From the NCBI RefSeq assembly GCF_009604405.1, contig NZ_WEGK01000008.1, positions 248,001 to 312,000 on the forward strand: DNA of 64,000 nucleotides, given 5' to 3'. The position numbers were made by a program, and so were the translations under genes. This DNA comes from Nocardia macrotermitis. GTDB taxonomy: Bacteria > Actinomycetota > Actinomycetes > Mycobacteriales > Mycobacteriaceae. The notes beneath the pieces are model-generated. The model was not told the DNA's origin, did no database searches, and saw nothing but the letters and a program-made list of their open reading frames with translations. Of this stretch, positions 8,034 through 16,665 are shown in pieces (the stretch's first letter is position 1; each line of letters begins with the position of its first letter).

Positions 8034-8786
8034 TCAGGCCGACCCCGGTGCGGCCAAGGGCCTGTTGATGTGCAGCGGGACGCGGCCGACCGAGTAGCCG
8101 TCCGCGTCGAGGAGTTCCCCGCAGAGCTTGATGACGCGCAGCACGATCGAGCGGTCGGCAATCCGGACGCCGGGGAATTTCCGGGACAGCCAGGATTCCA
8201 GGCGCTGTGCGTCTGCGCGCGTGTGCAGCCAGGCAGCGAAGTAAAGGTTCTCCGAGCCGGAGATGCCGAGCACCGCACGAGCTTCCGGCAACCGACCGAG
8301 AGCGGCACAGACGGCGTCCAGGTCATCCGGTGGACAGTGCACCAGGAAGTTGGCGGAGACCGGATAGCCGGACAGTGATCGTGCCAGTTCACAGCGCAGC
8401 ATCGGCTGCCGGGCAAGGGTTGCATCGATGCGCCGCTGTGCGGTGGCGGGACTGACTTCCAGACGGCGAGCCAATTCGCGGCTGGTGATGGGGGGCTCGA
8501 CAGCCAGTACCTCGGCCACGGTATTGATGTGGGCGGTGAGCGGTCCTGGCGATGCCCGATCGGCGGCAGGCTCCCGCCGGCGGCGGCTCAACGCCGAACC
8601 GAGGTCCGCCACCGCGGCCGGGTCCAGCACACCGAGCCGCCACCGGCTCCCTTCTCGATAGCTGGACATCACCACACGGGTTCGCAGGTGCCGGATGCCG
8701 TCGACCTGGGAAAGCCGCTCGAGGACATAACGGGACAGCGCCTCGGCGCCAATTCCGCTTGGGTGCTGTGCGCCGTGATCGCCCAC
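8034..8786 (-). CDS. Lrp/AsnC family regulator, N-terminally shortened
   Basis: Related proteins have two copies of HTH plus AsnC ligand domain (about 320-340 residues). Here the first recognisable part is the end of the first ligand domain (A-L-S-R-Y-V-L-E-R-L-S-Q-V-D-G-I), then the second HTH (residues about 85-130, I-T-S-R-E-L-A-R-R-L-E-V-S-P-A-T-A-Q-R-R) and a full second ligand domain. At 250 residues it lacks the first HTH, and no frame just upstream restores it, so it may be a decayed gene or a shortened regulator. It is divergent from the metallo-hydrolase at 8987. The start is uncertain. Confidence 0.6.
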   Translation of the reverse strand: MGDHGAQHPSGIGAEALSRYVLERLSQVDGIRHLRTRVVMSSYREGSRWRLGVLDPAAVADLGSALSRRRREPAADRASPGPLTAHINTVAEVLAVEPPITSRELARRLEVSPATAQRRIDATLARQPMLRCELARSLSGYPVSANFLVHCPPDDLDAVCAALGRLPEARAVLGISGSENLYFAAWLHTRADAQRLESWLSRKFPGVRIADRSIVLRVIKLCGELLDADGYSVGRVPLHINRPLAAPGSA

Positions 8787-8986
8787 AATCGGCTACACAC
8801 CACCATCTGACCACCCGGTCCGACAGGCCCGAACCGAGGGCTCACGTGGAAAAGGTGGACAGACCGGCGGCTACCCCACAGCCGAAATCTGCTGGTCAGC
8901 GCGAAACCCACGTCCACGGATTCAGGCTTAATAAAGAGAGACGTTGGAGCATTTCTCGTCTCGCCATCCCTTCCTAGGGTGAGGGG

Positions 8987-9898
8987 GTGAAGAAAATCAT
9001 TCTCGGTGATGTCGAGGTCTTTCGGGTGGTGGAGTGGAGGGGTGCTTTCGCCACTACTGATGCCCTGTTCCCGTCCGTGCCCGGCGAGCTGTGGCGCCGG
9101 CACGAATCCTGGCTGGCGCCCGACTTCCTTGACGCCGAGACGGGCGCGTGGCAGGCAAATGTGCAGACCTGGGTGCTGCGAAGTGCGGGCCGCACCATTC
9201 TGGTCGATACCGGTCTCGGCAATGACAAGAACCGCGAAGTCGAGGTGTTCAACAAGCGCGACGGTGATTTCCTCGACCGGCTGGCAGCGGCCGGGGTGCG
9301 GCCGGAGGACGTGGATCTCGTCGTCAACACCCACCTACACAACGACCACGTGGGGTGGAACACCCGGCTGGTTGACGGCGAGTGGGTACCGACGTTCCCC
9401 AACGCGCGATATCTGATCAGCCGGACCGACTTCGACTTCTGGAACCCCGCCAACGGCCACGTCCCAAGGTCTCCGTTCCAGTCCGCCGCGGACACCGGGG
9501 TCACGTTCAACGACAGCGTCCTGCCTGTCCATCAGGCCGGTCAGGCGGTGCTGTGGGAGGGCGACAGTCACCGCATCGACGAGGACCTGGTCCTGGAACT
9601 GGCCCCCGGTCACACGCCGGGTTCGACGGTGCTGTGGCTGGAGTCCGGCACCGACCGTGCAGCATTCGTCGGCGACCTGGTCCACACTCCACTGCAGATG
9701 ATCGAACCCGATCACGACACCTGCCTGAGCGAGGACCAAACCCAGGCCACCCAGTCCCGGCGTCGCATCCTGGAGCGGGCAGCCGCGACGAACAGCCTGG
9801 TTGTGCCGGCGCACCTGGGCGGAGCGGGTGCCGCCGAAGTCGTGCGGTCGAACGGGGCCGCCTCGATCAAGCGATGGGCCCCGTTCTCGGCCGCCTGA
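8987..9898 (+). CDS. MBL-fold metallo-hydrolase
   Basis: Cytosolic zinc hydrolase of the metallo-beta-lactamase fold, 303 residues. The metal motif T-H-L-H-N-D-H-V-G lies near residues 115-123, followed by G-H-T-P-G-S-T (about 208-214) and the V-G-D-L-V-H metal ligand (about 229-234), so the active site looks complete. It resembles the lactonase/AttM-like branch, but the substrate is not readable. The GTG at 8987 is directly preceded by GAGGG. An AraC-type regulator starts 22 bp after its stop on the same strand, suggesting a two-gene operon. Confidence 0.85.
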   Translation: MKKIILGDVEVFRVVEWRGAFATTDALFPSVPGELWRRHESWLAPDFLDAETGAWQANVQTWVLRSAGRTILVDTGLGNDKNREVEVFNKRDGDFLDRLAAAGVRPEDVDLVVNTHLHNDHVGWNTRLVDGEWVPTFPNARYLISRTDFDFWNPANGHVPRSPFQSAADTGVTFNDSVLPVHQAGQAVLWEGDSHRIDEDLVLELAPGHTPGSTVLWLESGTDRAAFVGDLVHTPLQMIEPDHDTCLSEDQTQATQSRRRILERAAATNSLVVPAHLGGAGAAEVVRSNGAASIKRWAPFSAA

Positions 9899-9920
9899 CT
9901 CGGTAAGGGAAGATTCGGCA

Positions 9921-10796
9921 GTGGACGTGCTCAGCGACGCGATCGGCACCATGCGAGTGGGGCGCCCCTTCCTGTCGCTGGAGGCGGCGGACCCGTCGTG
10001 GGAGAAGGAGGTCCAGACCTTCGAGGGTGCCCGGTTCTACGTGGGCACCACGGGACGCATCCGGGTAACGGCACCGGCCGAAGCGGTCATCACCTTGGAA
10101 CCGGGCGATGCCGTGCTGCTCCCGCACGGGACTGCGCACACGCTCGTGAACACCACCGACAGCACTGCCCGGTTCTTGTCCGGCGCCTACCGGCTCGAGC
10201 GGGCCCGCCCGCACCCGCTGTTCCAGGGCCTCGCCGATCTGGTGAGTCTTCCGGCGCGCCCCGATCGCTACCCGGGTCTCCAGGCGTCGATAGACCTGTT
10301 GCTCAGCGAACTGGGCGAACAGATGCACGGCAGGGACTTGGTGCTGCCGGCGCTGCTCGAAGTGCTCCTCGTGCACCTGATCCGTGCCTGCCTGATCGAA
10401 CGTGCGGGACTGCAGGCCACCGGCTGGTGCGTCGCCCTCGACGACGAGGTGATCGCGCGATCACTCCGCGCCGTGCACGAACGCCCCGCCGATCCCTGGA
10501 CCGTGGAGTCACTGGGCGCGCACGCGGGCCTGTCCCGTGCCGCCTTCGCCCGCAGGTTCACCGCCATGGTGGGACAGCCACCGCTCACCTATCTGACGTG
10601 GTGGCGGCTCACCGTGGCCGCACGCCTGCTCCAGACGACCGACGTCCCGCTGTCCGCCGTCGCGCAGCGCAGCGGCTACGGCTCCGCCTATGCCTTCGCC
10701 AACGCTTTCAAACGCGAGTACGGAATCTCAGCCGGCCGTTTCCGGCAGCAGCACCGCACCGACCACCAGCATGAGAGATCGACTACGAACTCCTGA
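9921..10796 (+). CDS. AraC family transcriptional regulator
   Basis: A 291-residue regulator: an N-terminal cupin-like sensor domain (G-T-T-G-R-I-R-V-T and L-E-P-G-D-A-V-L-L-P-H-G near 40-75) and a C-terminal pair of AraC HTHs (about 190-285), with W-T-V-E-S-L-G-A-H-A-G-L-S-R-A-A-F-A-R-R-F and the family signature L-S-A-V-A-Q-R-S-G-Y-G-S-A-Y-A-F-A-N-A-F-K-R. GTG at 9921 was chosen because AAGGGAAG lies eight bases upstream and it follows the metallo-hydrolase stop. It probably controls the upstream hydrolase gene or its neighbours. Confidence 0.85.
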   Translation: MDVLSDAIGTMRVGRPFLSLEAADPSWEKEVQTFEGARFYVGTTGRIRVTAPAEAVITLEPGDAVLLPHGTAHTLVNTTDSTARFLSGAYRLERARPHPLFQGLADLVSLPARPDRYPGLQASIDLLLSELGEQMHGRDLVLPALLEVLLVHLIRACLIERAGLQATGWCVALDDEVIARSLRAVHERPADPWTVESLGAHAGLSRAAFARRFTAMVGQPPLTYLTWWRLTVAARLLQTTDVPLSAVAQRSGYGSAYAFANAFKREYGISAGRFRQQHRTDHQHERSTTNS

Positions 10797-10800
10797 TATT

Positions 10801-11265
10801 GCTCCAGCCGCACTTCGAGATAGTTGACTTGTACTGTTTTGGACTGTTTCTCCAAGAAGGTCGCCGGGTACGCGATGGCTGATCATATGCGCACCGAACT
10901 CGTCATCGGCGCGTTACGGATGGCGACAGGCAACGTGACCATCGTCGCCGAGGTCACGGTCTTTCATTCCGATCGTGGCACTCAAACCTATCGGCGGAGT
11001 TCGCCGCTGCCGCAAAGGAATTGCAGATACTGCGATCCGTCAGCCGAACTGGAATCTGCGACAACGCGTGGGCAGAGTCGTTCAACGGCACTCTGAAGAA
11101 CGAGCGAGTACATCGCACACAATACCCACCAGAGAATCCGCCCGGAAGAACATCACACGCTATATCGAGTTGCGATACAACCAGATCCGGCTTCACTCGG
11201 CGCCTGGCTACCGAACACCGAACGAGATGGAGTCCGAATGGCTCGCACGGGATAGAGCAGCCTGA
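10801..11265 (+). mobile_element. IS3-family transposase (OrfB) fragment
   Basis: Only the C-terminal half of an IS3 orfB integrase core remains. One frame gives T-V-L-D-C-F-S-K-K-V-A-G-Y-A-M-A-D-H and V-F-H-S-D-R-G-T-Q; a second gives N-A-W-A-E-S-F-N-G-T-L-K-N-E-R; a third gives I-E-L-R-Y-N-Q-I-R-L-H-S-A-P-G-Y-R-T-P-N-E. At least two frameshifts, a lost tyrosine codon before D-N-A-W and the missing 5' half show that it is dead. I see no terminal inverted repeats. Confidence 0.85.
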
Positions 11266-11494
11266 GAAACCAAATACTCACTGTCCGAAGACTTTCCGGC
11301 CCCTCACCCGGGTTTGGTGGAGAGTTTGTCAGTTGGTTTCCAGGGTTGCCGTGTCCGGGTGTGTCATGGCTTCACCTCTCCATGAGTGGACCGATCACAG
11401 GCCGACGCTGCGGAGACCTCCCCAGCCAGGGGTGGTGCCTCTCAGGTCGGCCACCAGGTGGCGGTGGAAGCCGACGCGACGCACTGGAGCCGAC

Positions 11495-11980
11495 CTACCG
11501 CGCGTAAGGAGTCAGGTCTTCCAGGGCGCGCTTCTGGCCGTGGGAGAAGATCACCGAGCTGCGGAACTGCACGACCTCCTTGCGGCTGCTGAGCTTGTCG
11601 ACAAGGAAGCTGTGCAGGTGGGTCACGTCACCGACGCTCACGTGTAGCAGGAAGTCGTCGCCGCCCGCGAGTACGAACACGGCCATGACCTCGGGCATGG
11701 CCAACGCCTCGTCGTGGAACTTGCTGATCAGGGCCCGGGTCAGCGGGCGGATCTGGGCGAAGACCAGTGCCTGCACCGGCCGGCCCAGTGACGCGAGGTC
11801 GACGTCGGCGTGGAAACCGGTGATCAGGCCGCGTGAGCGCAACCGGCGGATGCGTTCGGAACAGGTGGAGGCCGCCACGCCCACCATCTCGGCAAGTTCG
11901 CGCATGGGGATGCGCGCGTCTTGCTGCAGGGCACGCACCAGCAGTCGGTCTATCCGATCGAGGTTCGGATTTTCGATCAT
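11495..11980 (-). CDS. Lrp/AsnC family transcriptional regulator
   Basis: A normal-length 161-residue Lrp protein: N-terminal HTH (residues about 8-55, D-R-I-D-R-L-L-V-R-A-L-Q and E-L-A-E-M-V-G-V-A-A-S-T-C-S-E-R-I-R-R-L) and a C-terminal RAM ligand domain with A-G-G-D-D-F-L-L-H-V. ATG 11980 is preferred over 12001 because it starts at the usual N-terminal distance. The divergent neighbour is a leucine dehydrogenase remnant, a frequent Lrp partner, so it probably once controlled branched-chain amino acid breakdown and has lost its target here. Confidence 0.85.
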   Translation of the reverse strand: MIENPNLDRIDRLLVRALQQDARIPMRELAEMVGVAASTCSERIRRLRSRGLITGFHADVDLASLGRPVQALVFAQIRPLTRALISKFHDEALAMPEVMAVFVLAGGDDFLLHVSVGDVTHLHSFLVDKLSSRKEVVQFRSSVIFSHGQKRALEDLTPYAR

Positions 11981-12039
11981 TTTCCGAATATACCTCAGCA
12001 TCAGGCGCGTGGTTCCGATCTATCGTGGAAGCTGGCGGC

Positions 12040-12251
12040 ATGAGTCGAACAGATCTCGTATCCGCTCTCGACCGTGCAGGGTCGAACACGAGGAGCTGCA
12101 CGTGGTCCGAGGGGCCCGCAGCGACATCCCGATCGTCGTGGCGGTGCACTCCACCGCACGTGGCCCGGCGATCGGGGGATGCCGGATCAAGGCGTACGGG
12201 TCCGTCGGCGAGGGCGTGGCCGACGCGCTGCGGCTCTCGCGCGCGATGACG
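12040..12251 (+). pseudogene. Leucine (Glu/Leu/Phe/Val) dehydrogenase N-terminal remnant
   Basis: From about 12081 one frame reads V-E-H-E-E-L-H-V-V-R-G, then I-V-V-A-V-H-S-T-A-R-G-P-A-I-G-G-C-R and A-L-R-L-S-R-A-M-T, typical of the N-terminal 60-70 residues of leucine dehydrogenase. The only nearby ATG (12040) is in another frame. The similarity stops abruptly at about 12251, where it meets the tail of a TetR fragment on the other strand. Confidence 0.75.
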
Positions 12252-12489
12252 GTTCGCTGGCGTAGTCGGCCGGGGTGCCCATCCGTTCGTCGAACAGGTT
12301 GCGGATGCGCTCGACGACGGCGAGGAACAGCGTGTCCTTGGTCGGGAAGTGCGCGCACAGGGAGCGCTTCGACGTTTCCGCACGCGCCGCGATCGTGTCC
12401 ATGGCGGTCCGCTCGAAGCCGGTCTCCAGGAACGCCAGTTTCGCCGTGTCGAGGATGTGCCCGCGGAGCGCTTCGCCGCGCCGGGCCAT
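12252..12489 (-). pseudogene. TetR regulator fragment, C-terminus lost
   Basis: Starts properly (ATG 12489) with a TetR DNA-binding domain: G-H-I-L-D-T-A-K-L-A-F-L-E-T-G-F, A-M-D-T-I-A-A-R-A-E-T-S-K-R-S-L-C-A-H-F and T-K-D-T-L-F. After about 79 residues, at A-D-Y-A-S-E, it runs into the reverse strand of the leucine dehydrogenase remnant, so the whole ligand domain is gone. The deletion junction is shared by both remnants. A palindrome lies in its promoter region. Confidence 0.75.
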
Positions 12490-12504
12490 GACATTCTCCC
12501 GAAG

Positions 12505-12520
12505 TATACGGTACAGTATA
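12505..12520. promoter_or_regulatory. Palindrome upstream of the TetR fragment
   Basis: TATACGGTACAGTATA: TATAC/GTATA arms around a GTAC centre, 16 bp upstream of the truncated TetR start. Probably that regulator's former operator. Confidence 0.5.
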
Positions 12521-12560
12521 GTTTACTTGAGTGCTCAGTGCTGATCGGAGTTCATCATCC

Positions 12561-12660
12561 ATGATCGTGATCACCGCCAGCAGCGGGCACTACATCAATG
12601 CGGATCAGCCTGAGATCGTCGAGGCTGTCCGACGCGTCATCGCCGAAGCCGGGAAATGCC
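12561..12660 (+). pseudogene. Alpha/beta hydrolase C-terminal scrap
   Basis: The segment reads S-S-G-H-Y-I-N-A-D-Q-P-E-I-V-E-A-V-R-R-V-I, matching the catalytic-histidine end of alpha/beta hydrolases (G-H-x-x-x-x-D-Q-P). No hydrolase body precedes it and no proper stop follows. A small remnant just before an intact esterase of a different subfamily. Confidence 0.5.
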
Positions 12661-12693
12661 CGGAGCGGCTCCGTTCTCACACAGGAGTGTCCG

Positions 12694-13644
12694 ATGTCGT
12701 TCAAAGATCCAGCCATCGCCTGGCGGCCCGCGCTGGTTGCCCGGTTGTTCCAGGTGGGTTTCCCGATCTTGGGCCGGCTCTTGCTCGAATCACCGAAGCT
12801 GCAGTTCGCGACGAAATCTGTTGCCGTTCCAGAGCGGATCACGATTCCGACGCGGCATGGTGACGTCGCCGCGCTGTTGTATTCGCCGGTTCGGGCGGAT
12901 ATCGAGGCGGAGTCGTCCGCGGGGCGGCGTCCTCCGGTGCATCTGCTTTTTCACGGTGGGGCGTTCGTGGTGCGCCGTCCGGAGCAGGAGGACAACGTGG
13001 CGCGGTTCTTGGCCAGCGAGGTAGGCTGTTTCGTCGTTGTTCCCGATTACGACGTGAGTCCGCAGGTCCGGTTCCCGGTCGCCGAGCAGGAGTGTTACGA
13101 CGTTTATTCGTGGCTTATCGAGCGGGCCGGCACACACGGCTGGGATCCGGTTCGGGTTTCGGTCGGCGGGGCGAGCGCGGGTGCGAAACTGGCGCTCAGT
13201 GTGATCGTCCAAGCGTTGCGCGACGGGAGGTCCACGCCGGTCGCGGCGAGCCTGGAGTATGGTGTGTCGGACTTCTCGCTGCCCGATGAGAGCCGTACGT
13301 CGCCGCGGAGATTCCCGGTCGTCGGGCCCTGGATGTTGCGGATGGTCCGGGAGACATATTTTCTCGGTGCCGATCTGACCGATCCGCTCGTGTCCCCGGC
13401 GAGGTATCCGAGTCCGGGCGACTTCCCGCCGTTGCTGGTTCTCACCAGTGGCCTCGATACTCTGCGGCACGATATGCGGGCGTTCGCTGGGAGGGTGCGG
13501 GCGCACGGTGTGAAGGTCGATCACCATGAGTTCGCCGGTGTGGACCACGGGTTCACGCATTTTCAGCCTGCCGGGACAGCTCGGGCGGCGGTCGAGATGA
13601 TCGGTGACCATCTCCGGTCCGCCTACGACATGGCTGTCCGGTAG
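12694..13644 (+). CDS. Alpha/beta hydrolase, hormone-sensitive-lipase-type esterase
   Basis: Esterase/lipase of 316 residues. It shows the HSL hallmarks: oxyanion motif H-G-G-A (near 89-92), nucleophile elbow G-G-A-S-A-G (near 161-166), acid S-G-L-D-T-L and base V-D-H-G-F-T-H near the C-terminus. ATG 12694 follows AGGAG at good spacing; an in-frame ATG at 12598 is inside a hydrolase remnant and was rejected. No signal peptide; residues 10-30 are moderately hydrophobic. Stands alone among remnants; substrate probably a short-chain acyl ester. Confidence 0.85.
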   Translation: MSFKDPAIAWRPALVARLFQVGFPILGRLLLESPKLQFATKSVAVPERITIPTRHGDVAALLYSPVRADIEAESSAGRRPPVHLLFHGGAFVVRRPEQEDNVARFLASEVGCFVVVPDYDVSPQVRFPVAEQECYDVYSWLIERAGTHGWDPVRVSVGGASAGAKLALSVIVQALRDGRSTPVAASLEYGVSDFSLPDESRTSPRRFPVVGPWMLRMVRETYFLGADLTDPLVSPARYPSPGDFPPLLVLTSGLDTLRHDMRAFAGRVRAHGVKVDHHEFAGVDHGFTHFQPAGTARAAVEMIGDHLRSAYDMAVR

Positions 13645-13679
13645 GCAGGCTTGTCCCAGGCGAGACCGATGAGCACCAG

Positions 13680-13845
13680 GACGGCACTGCTCACGAAGGG
13701 AATCCGCATACGAGAGCGGGGCACCGTAGGTCGCGGTGTCGCGAAGTACCGCTCCGGGTCGAAAACGACCACGTCGACGATCTTGCCTACGGCCAGGACA
13801 CCGCGATCGCTCCGGCTGCGGTGCGAGATCGCCCAGTCGATGTCC
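13680..13845 (-). pseudogene. N-acyl-D-amino-acid deacylase (D-aminoacylase) C-terminal remnant
   Basis: One frame reads D-R-G-V-L-A-V-G-K-I-V-D-V-V-V-F-D-P-E-R, the end of the amidohydrolase beta-sandwich; then a shifted frame gives R-D-T-A-T-Y-G-A-P-L-S-Y-A-D-S-L, the typical D-aminoacylase continuation. The frame change and lack of the metal-binding barrel mark it as a scrap. The flanking 13645-14049 holds nothing else I can recognise. Confidence 0.6.
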
Positions 13846-14049
13846 GGCACGCCGGTGCAGACCGGCCTGGCAAACGCCGATCCTGACAACAGCACCCAGT
13901 AGCACGGCGACCGCGAAGCCATGCGTCTTTGGCCGACGTGCCCAGGGGCGAATTTCAGTCTTGGCGCAGCTGGGCAGGATCGCTGCCCTGGCTTGTCTGT
14001 CGAGTCGATCTGCACATTTCGAGCCACGTGAGAACAGGAAATTGAGAAC

Positions 14050-15096
14050 ATGAACGACATCGATGATCGTGAAGAGGGTCTCGACCGGCTCCAAGCCGCC
14101 CTGGCTGCCCGGGCCAAGCTCAAGGAGTGGTCGACGGGAGCGGAGCTCGTCGAGTTGATCCGTGCCGTTCACACGACCGGCTGGCTGGACCGCTTGCACG
14201 ACACGACCACCGTGGAAGAGCTGGCCGCCGGAACCGGCATTTCGATCGAACGTGTCTCGGACACGCTCGACGTTCTGGCTTCAGCCGGCGTAGTCGAAAC
14301 CCACGAGACCGGATTCCGGCTGAGCGAAGCGTTCGATGCGCTCGTCACTGGAGTGTCCGGCGTTAACCTCGCCACAGCACTCGATGCGCACGACCTCGCG
14401 CTCGGCTATGCCGCCGAGGCGACCTCCTCGTCGGCCGACCACCGCAGCGAACTCGACGGCGCACGGGCTCTGACGCTGGCGCGGGACTGGGGGGTGCGAG
14501 CCGGTGCTGGTGCCCAGCACCTTTACGAACTGGTATACGAAGCCCTGCCGGACTACCGGGACCGGCTCGAGGAAGGCGGCCCGTTGCTGGACGTGGGTAC
14601 CGGTGTCGGTGGCGCACTGCTCACGACGCTTGCGCTGTTCCCCGAGCTTCGCGCTGTCGGAGTCGAGATCGTCCCCGAGGTGGCTGCCGAAACCCGCGTC
14701 CGGGCCGAAGAAGCGGGCGTTGCTCGCAGGGTCGAGGTCCGTACTGCTGATGCGCGGGCCATCGAGGACGAATCGGCATTCGCAGTCTGCTATTGGGCGC
14801 AGGGCTTCTTCTCGGCCGCTACCAGGGATGACGTGCTGAGAGCGGTCTTCCGCGCCCTGCGCCCGGACGGGTTGTTGTTGATGCAGGAGACTTTTCCGCC
14901 GATGGCCGAACAGGACGGCGCCACTATCCGAGGCCGGCTCGACCGCTTGGTACGCCGTCGGCAGAACATCGCGTCCGGGCTGTCCGCGGAAGATCTGATC
15001 ACCGAAGCGGAGGCGGCCGGATTCCGAGAACCACGCGTGATCGACAGCCCGGCCGGAAGGCTGGTTGTGGTAGGCAAACCCGCTGGTTCTGCGTGA
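14050..15096 (+). CDS. SAM-dependent methyltransferase with N-terminal winged helix
   Basis: A 348-residue class I methyltransferase. Residues about 20-90 look like the winged-helix dimerisation domain of small-molecule O-methyltransferases (T-T-V-E-E-L-A-A-G-T-G-I-S and V-L-A-S-A-G-V-V-E-T-H). The SAM-binding motif L-L-D-V-G-T-G-V-G-G is near 179-188, followed by an acidic loop V-G-V-E and A-D-A-R. Acceptor unknown. ATG 14050 begins directly with M-N-D-I-D-D; the gene has no operon partner. Confidence 0.82.
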   Translation: MNDIDDREEGLDRLQAALAARAKLKEWSTGAELVELIRAVHTTGWLDRLHDTTTVEELAAGTGISIERVSDTLDVLASAGVVETHETGFRLSEAFDALVTGVSGVNLATALDAHDLALGYAAEATSSSADHRSELDGARALTLARDWGVRAGAGAQHLYELVYEALPDYRDRLEEGGPLLDVGTGVGGALLTTLALFPELRAVGVEIVPEVAAETRVRAEEAGVARRVEVRTADARAIEDESAFAVCYWAQGFFSAATRDDVLRAVFRALRPDGLLLMQETFPPMAEQDGATIRGRLDRLVRRRQNIASGLSAEDLITEAEAAGFREPRVIDSPAGRLVVVGKPAGSA

Positions 15097-15263
15097 TTCG
15101 ATGGCCGAGGTCTGATCAGGATCGGTTCGAGCAGCCGGTCGCGATGGATTCCGTCCGGGGCGGGGGCCTCGGCCTGGTCGGCCAACCACAAGATCCAGGT
15201 GACCAGCGCCCGCGCGGCGATCTCGCGCAGTTCGCGGCGCAGTGCTTCCGCTGGGTCGGGTGC

Positions 15264-15548
15264 GCCGGGCGCGTGAGCAACGGGTTGCGTCAGGAACTGG
15301 CCGGGCAGCACACGCTCGTCACCTCGGTACACCTCGGGGCGGCAGACACCGACATGATGAAGGGCTACGACGTGCCGAAGATGAACCCCGCCGACGTCGC
15401 CCGCATCACTCTCGACGGCGTCGAGACCGACGCGGTGGAGGTCGGCGTCGACGAGTTCAGCGAAATGGTCAAAGCGTCCCTGGGCGGCGACCCGCGCGAG
15501 TTCGACCGGCGGTTCCGGCAGTTCCTCGACGCACGGGACGTGGGCGAA
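15264..15548 (+). pseudogene. Short-chain dehydrogenase C-terminal remnant
   Basis: Reads V-S-N-G-L-R-Q-E-L, then V-T-S-V-H-L-G-A-A-D-T-D-M-M-K-G-Y-D-V-P-K and D-P-R-E-F-D-R-R-F, typical of the last 90 residues of an SDR. The Rossmann glycine motif and the Y-x-x-x-K catalytic pair are absent, and the frame runs on without a stop into the region before Ku. Confidence 0.7.
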
Positions 15549-15684
15549 TCGGGTCGGCATCAGGACGTCCACAGGACGTCGCAGGTCCACGAACAGCAAC
15601 CGACAACACCCCGCAACAACCACGAGCCCCCAGGTCCCACCAGTTCAGCGGACGAAACCGGGCGGTCGCAAGTAGCATCCAAGG

Positions 15685-16566
15685 ATGCGGTCGATCTGGA
15701 AGGGTTCCATCGCGTTCGGCCTGGTCAACGTTCCGGTGAAGGTTTATACCGCTACCGAGGACCATGACATCAGGTTTCACCAGGTGCACGCCGAGGACGG
15801 CGGGCGGATCAAGTACGACCGGGTGTGCAGTGTGTGCGGGCGGTCTGTGCAGTTCGCCGACATCGATAAGGCCTATGAATCGCCCGAGGGTGAACGGGTG
15901 GTGCTCACCGACGAGGATTTCGCGAAGCTGCCGGTGGCGGAGAAGCACGAGATTCCGGTGTTGCAGTTCGTTCCGGCGGAGCAGATCGATCCGATCCTGT
16001 TCGACCGGAGTTACTATCTCGAGCCCGATTCGGCGACGCCGAAAGCCTATGTGCTGCTTGCCAAGACGCTCGAGCAGGTGGATCAGGTGGCGGTCGTGCA
16101 CTTCACGTTGCGGCAGAAGACGCGGCTGGCGGCGTTGCGGGTGCACGACGACGTGCTGATGTTGCAGACGCTGCTGTGGCCCGACGAGGTGCGCACGGTG
16201 GATTTCCCCGCCCTGGACGGCGTGGCCGAGCCGCGGCCGCAGGAGATCACCATGGCCCGCACGCTGGTCGACAGCATGTCCGACGATTTCGATCCGTCGC
16301 AGTTCACCGACGACTATCAGATCGAATTGAAGAAGGTCCTCGACGAGGCGATCGCCGCCGGATCGGGCACCCTGGCCAAGCGCGAGGAGGCCGCCCCCGA
16401 GCAGGCCGACGCGGAGGTCGTCGACCTGGTCGCGGCCCTGCAACGCAGCCTCGAGGCGTCCGGACGCCGCACGCCCGCACCGGCCGCGAAGACGACGGCG
16501 AAGAAGCAGCCTGCACGCAAGAGCCCGGCGAAAACCACCCGGAAGTCGACCCGCAAGGGCGCGTGA
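15685..16566 (+). CDS. ku: Ku protein, non-homologous end joining
   Basis: Binds DNA double-strand ends as a homodimer and recruits LigD. The 293-residue protein starts with the classic M-R-S-I-W-K-G-S-I-A-F-G-L-V-N-V-P-V-K and carries the Ku core (residues 1-250, including a C-x-x-C in V-C-S-V-C-G). The C-terminal 35 residues are Lys/Ala/Pro-rich with repeated A-K-K and K-S-P-A-K-T units, the DNA-binding extension of many actinobacterial Ku proteins. AAGG immediately precedes the ATG. No ligD is present nearby, although the two are often adjacent. Confidence 0.95.
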   Translation: MRSIWKGSIAFGLVNVPVKVYTATEDHDIRFHQVHAEDGGRIKYDRVCSVCGRSVQFADIDKAYESPEGERVVLTDEDFAKLPVAEKHEIPVLQFVPAEQIDPILFDRSYYLEPDSATPKAYVLLAKTLEQVDQVAVVHFTLRQKTRLAALRVHDDVLMLQTLLWPDEVRTVDFPALDGVAEPRPQEITMARTLVDSMSDDFDPSQFTDDYQIELKKVLDEAIAAGSGTLAKREEAAPEQADAEVVDLVAALQRSLEASGRRTPAPAAKTTAKKQPARKSPAKTTRKSTRKGA

Positions 16567-16665
16567 GGCGCACCCACAGCACCACCACAGCGACGACCCA
16601 CGTGAAAGCTAGCCTCGGCTGGTCTGATCGGTGCTGTCATCGTCACTGTAGAGAAAGGTTGCCGA

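Noticed and set aside
11266..11494. Possible end of the IS3 element
   Set aside because: No terminal inverted repeat or target duplication could be found beyond the transposase fragment.
15104..15255. Minus-strand peptide-like stretch with A-L-V-T-W-I-L-W-L-A-D-Q
   Set aside because: It reads like real protein but has no identifiable family, start or boundary; may be another scrap, not supportable as a feature.
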